From Lepidodermella squamata (Eukaryota; Gastrotricha), in assembly GCA_047495785.1 (NCBI GenBank), contig JBLDXI010000033.1, forward strand, positions 620,001-684,000: a stretch of DNA of 64,000 bases. The letters are read 5' to 3'. Positions 1-10,560 of the stretch are shown piece after piece. The notes under the pieces are model-generated. The model was not told the origin of the DNA. It saw only the letters and a list, made by a program, of their open reading frames with translations, and did no database searches. Each line of letters begins with the position of its first letter. Position 1 is the first letter of the stretch. The position numbers and the translations under genes were made by a program.

Positions 1-2159
1 TGCCCCGTTTGGGTCTTAAAGGTGGTCCCATTTCGACGCACAGAAATAAAAAATCTGGTCAGAAATAGTCACTTACCACTGGACAAAACTTCCAGTTTGT
101 TGTGCGAAAGATCCAAATTCGTCAAATTTGTAAGCTTGAAGAAATTGGCTGGAAGCTCGGCGAGGCGATTTTCTTTCAAATTCAGTATGCTCAGAGACTA
201 AAAAATCGATCAATAAATACCGACAAATTTGAAATAAAAAATATATATACCCCTAAATGACCGATTTCTTCTGGAAGTTTGACCAATCGGTTGCTGGATA
301 GCAATAACGCGTGGAGAGAGCTCAACTGGCAACAGCACGTCGGAAGACTCGTGAATTTATTGTAGCGAAGATCCAAAATTCGAAGCAGCGGCAAATTCGC
401 AATCGAATCCGGCAGGGTGGTCAACAAGTTTTCGCTGAGGCCCAAATTTTCGAGGTACTTCAAGTGCTCGATTTCGCTCGGCAGGCTCGTCAGCTTATTT
501 TTGTCCAGGCATAGCTCGGTTAGCGTTGTCGATAAATCGCGGAATATGTGCGTCGGCAGCGAGGGCAAACCGCCGTCTGATAGATCCAATCGACGGCCGT
601 TTGAATTTTGCCGGCAATTAGTTACCACCCGTTGCCAGTCCTGGAAAAATGGAACAACAATAAAAATTTCGAATTCCGACTTTCAGCCGATTTTCAACGT
701 GAGAAAAGTGGGGCGATGAAAAATAAAATAGTTTTTGGAAATATTTGTGTCGCTTCAGCTAACACAGCACCCTAAATCAACTATGTTTCCTCAAGTTGCT
801 CTTGCGGTATCAAATTCGATAGGTCTTAGTAAGCCGAAACCAGCCGAAGTTATCAGAGACTTTCGTTTTAAGACGAACAAATGTAAACTAAGAATATTTT
901 TAAGGCCTTGTCAAATTTGATCAGAAGAGGAACCAAATTTTGAGCGATTGATTCGCCGAAAATTCCTTCTCAAAATTTCCGGGAGAAAAATTCTAATAAA
1001 TTACCATGACATTCTGCGTGATTTTCAGCATTTCATCTTATCATCACTTAGAGAGTATAGCCATGCTTTAGCAAAATCACTCGAAAATGACATTATAATA
1101 GTTAGCATTTAGTTCCGAATTCAGTACCACAACATGCAAATTGGGTTTTGCTAAACTATTATCAAATATGTTCATTCTCCTGTTGTCACTGTTTTCCCGA
1201 GGGACTAAAAAATAATTAGCAATACTAGAAGCAATACGAAAGGGAAAATTTCTCGAACATTTCTTTTTGCCCAAATTCGGCAAATTGAGAGCAATTTCTT
1301 GAAAACTTCTGTCCCTAGATTTGCTATTGAAACTGAATTAAATTGCAATTTCGGATTATCTTCGGATCCTATTCTTTCTTAGAAATGCAACCAAATTTTA
1401 AGGCAATATAAATAGAAAACTTGGGTCGTCGCCTTGCCAGATTAAAATTTTGGGAAAGAAAATGTTTCTAGTCGTCCTATCGACTTGTTATCGATTGTAT
1501 CGGGGTGACTTTATGTCAATCAAGATATTGGTTGAATTACAATCGTAGGTAGAATTGCCCTCCAATTCAAGCCTTGGTAGCTGAATTCAATTCAATTCAA
1601 TTCAAGCCTTCGGGATAGAAAGCCTGATGCAATTTGAGCCCCTCAAGCTATTTAACAAGACAATGTTGGAAAATCCCTTGTGGCAAAGAAAATCGAGACC
1701 ATCAATTTTACCGAGCTTTCCCACAGCTAATGAGCTAAAAATTAATCATAAAATTTTGAAATTTCAACCCGAAAAATAACAGCTTTTTGCAAAACAGCGA
1801 AAGAATTCTAGAAAATTCAGGAAAAAAACAGCAGTGGCTTTTATCGACTTCGGGGATGAGTTTCAATTCAATCCTGATTGTGCCCCTGAAAATTGAATAC
1901 CTGAATGAGATAATAAAAACAAACTACGCACAATATCTGGCTTTGACTGCTTCTTCGTGGTCGAGCTGGGCCTAACGATTTTGTTGCCGTCGGGGTCTAG
2001 AATTTTGACCGAGTGCGACACCGCGTGGTGGTCGACACTGACTGAAGCCCGGCGCGTCGGCTTGCCGCTCTTCGGCCGCGCCGCCGGGCTGTCGGCATGC
2101 ATCGCCAGCAGTTGGGCGGCGCCAGCAGCAGCAGCACCTTCGCCAGCCTCCGAGTTCAT
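1..2159 (-). CDS. Leucine-rich-repeat protein, SHOC2/SUR-8-like (5' part; runs off window start)
   Basis: Proposed exons are 2159-1932, 640-251 and 197-77, all joining in phase 0; the donor at 76 leads on past the window edge. The first exon encodes a 76-residue disordered lead. Exon 2 carries tandem LRRs of the LxxLxLxxNxLxxLP type, for example LENLGLSENLLTTLPDSI and LRILDLRYNKFTSLP, and exon 3 continues with SILNLKENRLAELP. Short 22-24-residue LRRs of this kind match SHOC2/SUR-8, a Ras-Raf scaffold with PP1, but LAP-family proteins (Erbin, Scribble) begin similarly and only six or so repeats are visible. The ATG at 2159 is the first in-frame methionine. The link across the 1.3 kb first intron is inferred from matching phase. 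Confidence 0.6.
641..1931 (-). other. First intron of the LRR gene
   Basis: This A+T-rich stretch lies between the donor at 1931 (gtgcgtag) and the acceptor before 640 (ccatttttccag). I see no coding exon, RNA gene or transposon protein on either strand. A short ttcaattcaa run lies near 1590-1605. Confidence 0.45.
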
Positions 2160-3513
2160 AACAACCAGCAAACCAGCGGCGAAAAACTGCTCTACTATCA
2201 AGTTTAACCGCTCTATAAATGTCGAGACAAATCAAACACAGAGTTAGATTTGCAGCGGCTAGCGACGCCCGCGCGACAAAGTCTCACAGGGCGCATTCGA
2301 GTGGAAAGGCAGCCCTCGAATTGACACGATACGATATCGATCTCAGCAAGCAACAGCAGCTTTTCGCATTATTTAACACACAACTCAGCCGCGCCATACA
2401 AAATGTGGTTTATTTTTATTATTATTATTATTATCATTATTAATATTATTCGTTATTTCCTTCAACATCGCCGCGTCTCATCATCACAACACCACCACAT
2501 CGACGGGCTTTAACGTTCTATAAGAGGGAGTAGGAGGAGGTGGGGTTAAATTTACGCTCAGACATAAAACAGAAACAGATAGAATACAAATTTTCGTATC
2601 ATAAAATTGAATAAAATGAAGCAGTTTTGGCTCTCAAGAAAATTTCATTTACACAACAACAGCTCTTGCATAAAAGTGCGATTTTGGGTGTTCCACTTAA
2701 ATAATAACCCCGGACCTCAACTTATTATTATTATTTGATCATGCAAGCAAAATATAGCAAAATACGACCGCTCACTTTTTAAGGTGGCTGGTGGTTTTCT
2801 CCATTTCATTTGGTCATGTTCTCTCACACACGCATGCTCTATGTATATTTAGGAAAAATCATAAAAATCAAACAGCCGAAACAAAAACAATATAATTTGC
2901 GCAAAATATCAAATTATTTCATATATCGTCGTCGTATCAATTTTTTATTACCGCAGAAAAAGACGGGGTAAATTTAATTAATAACATTAGAAACTCGAGT
3001 TTTGTTTTTGAGCAAAGTCAGAGCTACTAGTTACATTGTAGTGTAAGAAAAGAAAGGAATGTATAAACTTTTGAAATCGTCCGCTTCTCAAAATCACGTG
3101 GCTCCTAAGGTGACACGCGCCTAAAATTTCAAATCCGGCAGATTTCATAGAAAAGACAAACAATTAACAGATGCTAGCAACGTTTTTGGTGTGTAGAAAA
3201 GGAAAACAGGTTAAAAGCACTTGTTTAGGATGAGCAAAGCAGGACAGAAGAGCTTGTGTTATAAATATCATAGTAAAACAGTAGTTTTTGTTACCACAGT
3301 GAAGAGGAATTGTTTTATCATATCAGTTTGGAAGCAGTTTATAATTATTGTTTGACACAACCGCAAAAATTTAGTTTCAACGTTAAATGGGGTTAGTTGA
3401 CAGAATAGAAAATCCAGCTTAAATAATTTTCTCCGTCTTGTTCCAGCCAATTTGCCCCGATTTAACGCTAAAACTGTTACAAATCAACAATTTGAAATTA
3501 AATTTCATTTTTT
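2160..3513 (-). other. 3' UTR of the PLEKHA-like gene and 5' flank of the LRR gene
   Basis: No coding sequence is convincing here. An A/T-rich trinucleotide run (tta/att) lies at about 2409-2450. The first part after the stop at 3514 is probably the 3' UTR of the upstream minus-strand gene. The sequence just above 2159 would hold the LRR gene's promoter or leader. Confidence 0.4.
2409..2414 (-). terminator. Candidate poly(A) signal of the PLEKHA-like gene
   Basis: TTTATT on the plus strand reads AATAAA on the minus strand, about 1.1 kb after the stop at 3514. It is a candidate only; other A/T-rich hexamers occur in the same UTR. Confidence 0.3.
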
Positions 3514-6500
3514 TCAACACACGTCGATGGCCATTTCCCGGTTCCCGAATTCCATCCACAGTGTTTCAGCCGATTTTTTTTCATCATCCTGATTTTGCGG
3601 CGGAGGCGGCGGTGGCGGGATACTCGGCGGCCCGTCGACTAGCAACGAGGGCATGCTCCGCCTTAACCGCTCCGCCTGGTGAATACTCGCATTTTTAGCC
3701 TGTTGCGCTACAGTTTGCGACAATCGCAATAGCCGCTCGCGTTCCTGCGATTCCTGGCGAATCGCCGAACGCAAATCGGCGGATTTCGACGTCAGATATC
3801 CCGCTTCTTCCTGCGTCAAGTTCGACAGACTTTGCCGCACCAAAATCTGGCGATATCGCTCTGAACGTTGTTCTTTTTCTTCGTTGTTACTCTGAGAGGC
3901 TGTCCACGAATCTTCAACCAGATCCGACGTGGGGTCGTAGCGTTCTGGGATGGAGATTTTGTCCGGCGCGCCGAAAACATCGCGTTCGAACGACTCTGGC
4001 TCCACCTCAAAGTCGAGGCTATCCTCCTGCTCGCGGTGGTTCTCGGGCGGTGGCGGCGGGGTCGGCACTCGTAGATGGGCCGAGAAGCGCTAGAACGACA
4101 CAAAAACAAAGCGGGTTATATACGATGATATGAATAGGTTTATTTCCACTCGACTACACATTCCGCCTAGAGTTGCGTGTAGTCAAGAGCATCAGCAAAT
4201 ATAACGTGACTAGGGCGATGGCAATGAAAAGTAGTGCGCAAATAACAATAATCGTAAACACAGCGGGAGATAAATGCGACCGCCGGGCAACAAACGCAAA
4301 CATGTGTTTTGCGTGTTTCGCCGTTTCGTTGCCAATTTGCATGCGAGACTTAATTATAACAGTTAGCGACGACTCTTACCCGGGGTACGGACGACGTCGA
4401 CGAGGTGTTGTAGATGACAGGCAGAGCCGGAGCACTTGTTCGTGCCGCCGCCGGCGTTTTCGAGGCGAAACGACCTGCCGGCTGCGGCTGCTCTTTTTCA
4501 TTACCCACGACCGCCAAAGCCCTCTGCACCATGTCCACAAGTTCGGCGTCGTTTTCCGGCCCCTGCCGCCCGCCAGTTTCACCGTTGCCACTCGTCATCT
4601 GCACGGGCCGGCTGTTGCTTTGCGGATTGATGTATTGCCGGGCAAGACTGTCGATCGTAGCCTCGGACCCGGCGTCTGACAGCATCGAAAGAGAAGCGGC
4701 CGTGTGGAGGGTTTGCGGGTTTTGATTGCTGCCGTTGGTCATCAGGGAGGACAAACGAGAAACTCCGATAGCCGGTTGATATTGCTGGTGACGCTGCGTT
4801 TGGGGTGGAGTCATAACCTGGCCTTGAGGCTGAAATCTCAGCGGTTTCGAATAGATGGGCTGAAATGAAAGAAACGAGAAAATTAAGAAAAATTCACAGC
4901 AGAAATTTAGCAAAAAATAGAGACAAAAACGTTTACAGTTCGATAAAAAATCGGAAAATATAATATATTAAATTATTCCGAATATTAGCAGTGGTCAAAA
5001 AATTGAAAACTACAGAGATCCAACTATAGAAAAATAATCTTAAATATTCGAAAGAAATGATAAAATCCCCGGAATTGAAAATATTTATTACTTAAATTGC
5101 TAACTTGGTTATCCGAACCATGCCCTATAGTTTTTTTTTACAGTTATGAAAAATTAATACAGCGAGCCAAAACAGAAAAAATCGGTTATGTGCGAAAAGA
5201 GCAAGCGAAATAAGAGCAATGATATATGAGCAATGACATGAGAGCAAAACGATATGAGAGCAACGAGATAAGAGCAGAACGACGAAAGAGCAATTATTAA
5301 TGATAAATCAAGAAAAAATAGTGGCACGCGATCAGATTTTTCCTTATTATAGACAAGTGATTCTCGACCCATTAAGTAGCTCGAATTGCTGTTAAATCGC
5401 TCCGCTAATCACTTGATAGTGATGAGGAAAAAAATATGATCGCGTGCTACTATTTTTTCTTCATTTATCATTAATAATTGCTCTTTCGTCGTTCTGCTCT
5501 TATCTCGTTGCTCTCATATCGTTTTGCTCTCATGTCATTGCTCATATATCATTGCTCTTATTTCGCTTGCTCTTTTCGCACACAACCAAAAAATCATACT
5601 TGCGTTGCTTCTCATTAGCAAAAAAATGTCGAAAAATTATATGATTCAGCTCTTCTGCTATCTTGCCGCTTATTTTCAAAAAAATTCTAATTTTCTAATT
5701 TTCGATCGAATAATAAAATTTTAACCCAGGAAAAAGCCGTATATCCCTTCATGGCAAAAGAGCGGTACTACTTTGTTTTGAGTTTTTAAAATTCGTTAAA
5801 CAGTACGTACCTCTGGCTGCTTAAACTGAGGTTCGGAAGTTTGTTGCACAGGCTCAGGATTGTACATGAAAACGCGTTCCTTCGAAGGCACTTTTTCAGA
5901 TTCCAACGATTTCGGCGCCTCTAAAACCGTAGTTTTCGTCCCATTTTGATTCTGATAACGCCGAACTGTCGCGTAGACAGGGCTATGCGAGGTCTCATTC
6001 GCAGTTTGCTGCGGCTCAACCTGCCTTTGCTGCAAAATCGGCGCAACTGGAACGACTGGTTGCGGGTAATAACGCGACTGTTGTTGTTGCTGCTGGGGCT
6101 GAACAACCTGTTGCTGCCTGACCGCAAATTGCAAACTGGGCACTGACAGCGACCGACTAGGTGCGTTAACGTGCATCGCCTGTCTCGCTTTCAATTCCTG
6201 TAACTGCTTTTCAAGCTCATTTCGTTGAAAAATTAGAGATTCCAGGTGTCGCGAGGCAGTGGCTAAGCTGCCCCGAATTCCGTGGAGTGAAGATTCCAAC
6301 TGAGTCAACTGATGAATTTGACTCGAATTCGCAGTCATCCTCGACCGAATCACATTTATCGCATCAATCAATTGTTGATGCTGCTCCTGCAGTGATGTAA
6401 CAACCTCAGTCTGGCGGTTAACAGCCTCGTCCAATCTCCAGAAAATCGCCTGTTTACTCTCGAAATCTGCATCGTTGTTCTGGGTGAGTTGATCAGCGAC

Positions 6501-9500
6501 TACTGCTCGCTCTGAATTTATCCTCTCAACATTTCGTTGTCGTCTCAATGTGTTTGAGTCCGAGTTTCCGTAAGGCGAGACTACGTTATCAACCAAATTT
6601 ATCACCGATCGCTCGGCCCCGAGTTGCTGTTCGATGATTTGGTACAGAGTAGGGTCGACATACCGGCCCTGGGCCTGGCGCCGGCGAAGTTGGATCAGCA
6701 TTAGAACCAACTCGTCGCGAGTTTTGCCATACACATCTTCAACCCGGCGAGGCGGCTCAGGGCTGGGCAGATGCTCTACAGAAAATAAAATCGCAAAATA
6801 AATTTCAGTAATTTGTTGGCATTTCAACTAGCTACATGTTCCACTACAAGCATTTTTCTGAATTTAAAGCTGCCGAGCTAAAAAATATTGCATAAATCAC
6901 TTTTCTAATTTTTACAAATTCGAATAATTTTTTAAGGAGGATTTTTGCAGTCTCCATTCATCAAGCGGTCAATTAATCATGGAATATTGAGCTTTTTCCG
7001 GAACATTTTCAAGGCATTGAAATAACAGAAATTAGTTTAGGTCAATTTATCGTCAATGCCTCATTTCACAGTGAGCTGCGATGGGGAAACGGTATTTCTT
7101 CTCATCGGTTAAGCCTCGAAATTGAAGAAAACTGATAGTGTATCTCTCATGCATTCACCATGCGTCGGTATATATGATAATATTAAGGTGGGTCTATTGC
7201 TAGCTAGCATGCGATTAGTAAGGAGTTTTCTGAAAAAACTAACCACTGTCGACTGCGACGCTACTCTGAGGGGTCTCCGAGGCATGAGCATCCAACCAGT
7301 GTTCGACATACATCGAAGAAGCAGGCGCATTCGCAGCAGTCGAATTCGTTGAATTATTATTACTCGCAATTACAGCGGAATTCGTTCTCTTCGCAACCTG
7401 GCTGTACTGCGGGCTCATTTGCATTACAGGCTTAGCTGCCGGCCGAGATATGTCCAATTTCGACGGAGTCACGCCCGGTGTCAGAGTTCCGCTGTTTTGG
7501 TCGTCATCCCTGCGAGTTCCATCCACCTCATTAATCGCTGTCGAACTGGTGAGTAAGTCCTGTCTCAGCCAGTGACTAAGCGACGGATTTTGCGGGGTCT
7601 GATTGCCCTCGCTATTCACGCATCGCATCAAGCTATAAACTCGCTCCTGCAAATTCGGAATTTTCGGCTTATTCAACGAATTATTCGATGCGTTTAACGC
7701 TGAGTTATTTTGCTGCTGCCGGTCATAAGTCGTGCTGCTGTGAATCGAGGGCGATGAGTATGGCTCAATCGGTTTTTGCTGGGGTTGAGGTACTGAAACG
7801 GTCATGCTATTCCTCCCGACATCTAATGAGTCGTAATTTCTCGAATTCCACTGCTGTTCATTTTGCAGTTGCTGTTGCAGGGCGTTGAAAAGAAACGGGG
7901 CTGAGTAACGAGTGTTTGTCTGCGGAATGATCGGCGATTCAACGACTGCTGGTGGGCTAGTCGCTTGAGCCGGCTGGGCGATGGCGGTGGTAGTAGTAGA
8001 GTTGGTAGTAGAGGAAGAGGGAACTAGATAATATGGACGAGCAAGCATGCAAATGAGTTTTAGTTCATAACAAATTGGCTAGCGAGCTAACCGCAAGCTG
8101 GGTCGTATTAATTGAAGGGGGAAATAGTAGGAAAAAAAATTGAAATAGGTAACTCACTTGTAGTGTAACCACCGTATCTGTCTTGACCATAATCGTAGTT
8201 CTGAAAAAAAAATAAAAAAAAATAAAAATTTTATGATTCTTATCACAGGTTAATTTTAATAATTCCAGCTTAATTATTGACTGCAAATCAAAGTTTTCAG
8301 TTTTGGAGCTGAAACAGTCAATTTCTTAATTTTTTTACCAAAATATTCACGTCGCATTTTCCTAACCACAAAATTTCAACCGCAGGCACTATGCCAAAAA
8401 TTTTCACTTCATTTCACTAATGACAATGACTTCTCAACGAGCTGTCAAAACTTTGAGACAGTCTCTATTATTTTATATTAAAAATATGTGATGAATAGAT
8501 AGGCCGCCTTAAATTAATGAATAGCTCTAATGAAACAATGCTTGTTTTCGAGAACAAACCTGATGATTTTGAGGTGGAATGCTGCCGTTTTGCTGCTGCT
8601 GGCTCTGCTGAAGAGGCTGTGGGGCCTGCAATTGCGTTATCGGCGAGGTGACAGGCGGCCCGGAAAGGCCGATCATCGACGCCGAGCGCTTCCGCCGCTC
8701 CTCGTCCAGCTGCTGGATGAAGGCGCCGAAACGCTGTCGCGACGCCGTCATTTCAGGCGCTTTTTGCTGCTGCTCGTAGATAGGCTGCTGGTTCTCGTAG
8801 TTGCTGTTATTCATTATTTGAGGAGGTGCTTGATATGTGGCGTAATTTTGCTGCTGCTGTTGCTGTTGTTGGAGGTGGTGAGGGGGCGGCGGCGGAAATC
8901 GGACTGGGGGCGGCAGAGGTGGCGACTGCGTATAGTTGTAGAAACCCGCCTGGGGTTGTTGCTGTTGCTGATAATTAGCAAAATTGTTGTTGCCAAACTG
9001 CTGCTGGATTGGCGCCGCAACTTGACGATGATAAGGCAATGTACTAAAAATATTAACAAAAATAATCAATTTAAACATTTAAGAAAAAAAATTTACTTGG
9101 AAGAATAATCAGCGGCATCATTTTGCGGCGTAGGCGGTGCTTGCTGTTCGATGTTTTGAGGTGGATGGGAGTGAAAAGTGCCCATCGGTTGAACGGCGCC
9201 CTGCAGCGCTCGAACCCACTCCGCCATATCAAGCTCAGTCTCTGTTGCGAAATACAGCGTCTTCAGACCAGGAGCCTCACAACGGAACGCAAATCGCCGG
9301 TAATTTTTATCCTCGCGGCCTGAAATCGTGATTTGGTAGTTGTGAAGCAGGAATGAGTTCAACAATTTGTCGCTGGTCGATGATTTATACACATTTAGAG
9401 TGCCTAGTCGCAAGACGGCCCATCGTTTATGCCAAAATTTAATCGGCCAACCCTCCCAGTGGAACAGCCAGCCTCGCATCAACGGCGCGTTTTTCTGCGT

Positions 9501-9743
9501 CTCGGCTGGTCGATTGACCGGCGCTGCTGGCCTCGGCTGTTGATAAAAATTGCCATTTTGCGGCTGTTGAGGTGGTGGCTCGGCATAATTCAGGCCATTA
9601 ACTGACGCCGAACGCATAGCCGTCTGTTGTTGTTGCTGCTGCTGCTGGGGAGGAGGGTAGTTTCTGCTGTTGTAATAAACATCGCCATTTCCAACATGAT
9701 ACTGAGTTGCATTCCCGTTTTCGACAAGTTGAGGTTGCAGCAT
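3514..9743 (-). CDS. PLEKHA5/6/7-like PH-domain adaptor, seven exons
   Basis: Exons 9743-9097, 9043-8560, 8200-8158, 8023-7244, 6775-5811, 4859-4380 and 4089-3514 join in frame to about 1324 residues. The ATG at 9743 follows an in-frame TGA. A polyQ lead precedes a PH domain at about residues 88-184, starting at MRGWLFHWEGWPIKFWHKRW and ending with the helix AEWVRALQGA. Long Q/P-rich linkers follow. Exon 5 holds the segment DVYGKTRDELVLMLIQLRRR and a coiled coil, which with the PH domain recalls the junctional and cytoskeletal PLEKHA5/6/7 family (Drosophila Kramer). The last exon is charged, then polyproline near the C terminus. Family membership is inferred from the PH plus coiled-coil layout; phosphoinositide binding is expected but not shown here. 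Confidence 0.75.
5176..5594. repeat. Fold-back element with ~170-bp inverted arms made of GAGCAA words
   Basis: The arms lie at about 5176-5345 and 5422-5594 with a 76-bp spacer. They are near-perfect reverse complements, so both strands encode the same spurious leucine/serine-rich peptide. Each arm is built of gagcaa words spaced about 13-16 bp apart, for example aagagcaagcgaaataagag. The element lies inside an intron (5810-4860) of the PLEKHA-like gene. It has no coding capacity, and no clear target-site duplication was found. It is most likely a non-autonomous fold-back or MITE-like element. Confidence 0.8.
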
Positions 9744-9786
9744 TAGATAAATAAAATCTCAACCATTAATATATAAAAACACAACA

Positions 9787-9788
9787 CT
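9787..9788 (-). promoter_or_regulatory. Splice acceptor between RPS10 and the PLEKHA-like gene (candidate trans-splice site)
   Basis: The minus strand reads ttttctttttag 44 nt before the ATG at 9743 and about 93 nt after the RPS10 stop. No convincing donor lies between the RPS10 stop and this acceptor. That is the layout of a downstream operon cistron receiving a spliced leader. A cis-spliced 5' UTR intron starting farther upstream is the alternative. Confidence 0.5.
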
Positions 9789-9880
9789 AAAAAGAAAATA
9801 CAGAAAATCAATTTGTAGAATAGCGAGCTTTTTACTGCTTTTTTCCCTCTACATCACATCATCGCAACTATAAACGTATT

Positions 9881-10560
9881 TTATTTTGCACCTTCGCCCT
9901 GTGAAATAAAATAGAACAACGTGCATAAATGAGGTAGATAGTATCTCAGTAACTTACGAATCCGATGGGGGCCGCGCCAGAACCGGCAGCAGCAGCCTTG
10001 TCATCTAAAAAATAAAATAGAATTTATAATCAGGTAGTGCATAGCAAATTAGCTTTTTACTACTACGCATTGCAATTCATTTCAATTAATGCTACTACAC
10101 AGGGTATAGTAGTAAGAAATACTCACCACGACGGTAGGCATCGCGGCCAGCAAGAGGGACGGCATCGCCAGTCTTCGGGGTACCGGAAGCACCAAGAGGC
10201 CGGGCAGTGGTTTCACCCTGGCGTTGAGCAGCCGTGCGTTTCAGAGTCGCCGGGACGATCTCAGGCGGCAAGTGAAGGTATTCGCGAAGATATTGGATGC
10301 CCTCGTTGGTGAGGTACCAGTAGTAGTGCTTCCAGCAGAACTGCTCCTTCACATAGCCTCTTGATTGCAGACCCTATTTATTGCTCATTAGATCACAGTC
10401 GAATTCTATAAGTTTGCGGTCTTACCTGCATGGCCTTGATGACGTGCAAGTTTGGAACGTCCAACTGAGGATGCTTGGGGGCGTGGATGTCCTTCTTGGC
10501 GACCAAGACACCCTCGGCGAAGAGGAGGGTGTACACGGCCTTCCGGTCCTTCTTGGGCAT
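9881..10560 (-). CDS. RPS10: 40S ribosomal protein S10
   Basis: Four exons, 10560-10426, 10373-10127, 10004-9958 and 9898-9881, give 148 residues. The N terminus [20 protein letters not shown], the stretch [17 protein letters not shown] and the core [20 protein letters not shown] are diagnostic of eS10, a small-subunit protein near the mRNA entry region. The C-terminal tail is short and Ala/Gly-rich, as expected for the family. The stop codon overlaps an AATAAA hexamer (gcaaaataaaa), so the 3' UTR may be only about 10-20 nt. The next gene on the same strand starts 137 nt downstream, which suggests a shared transcript. This is among the most secure calls in the window. Confidence 0.97.

Noticed and set aside
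5176-5594. CRISPR-like array of regularly spaced GAGCAA words
   Set aside because: The repeats are six bases with degenerate spacers inside a mirrored fold-back in a eukaryotic intron; there is no repeat-spacer structure.
5154-5644. Two similar hydrophobic open frames on opposite strands
   Set aside because: They are the two arms of one inverted repeat read on each strand, not genes.
8530-9108. Long plus-strand Leu/Arg-rich open frame
   Set aside because: It is the antisense shadow of CAG-rich coding sequence in the PLEKHA-like gene.
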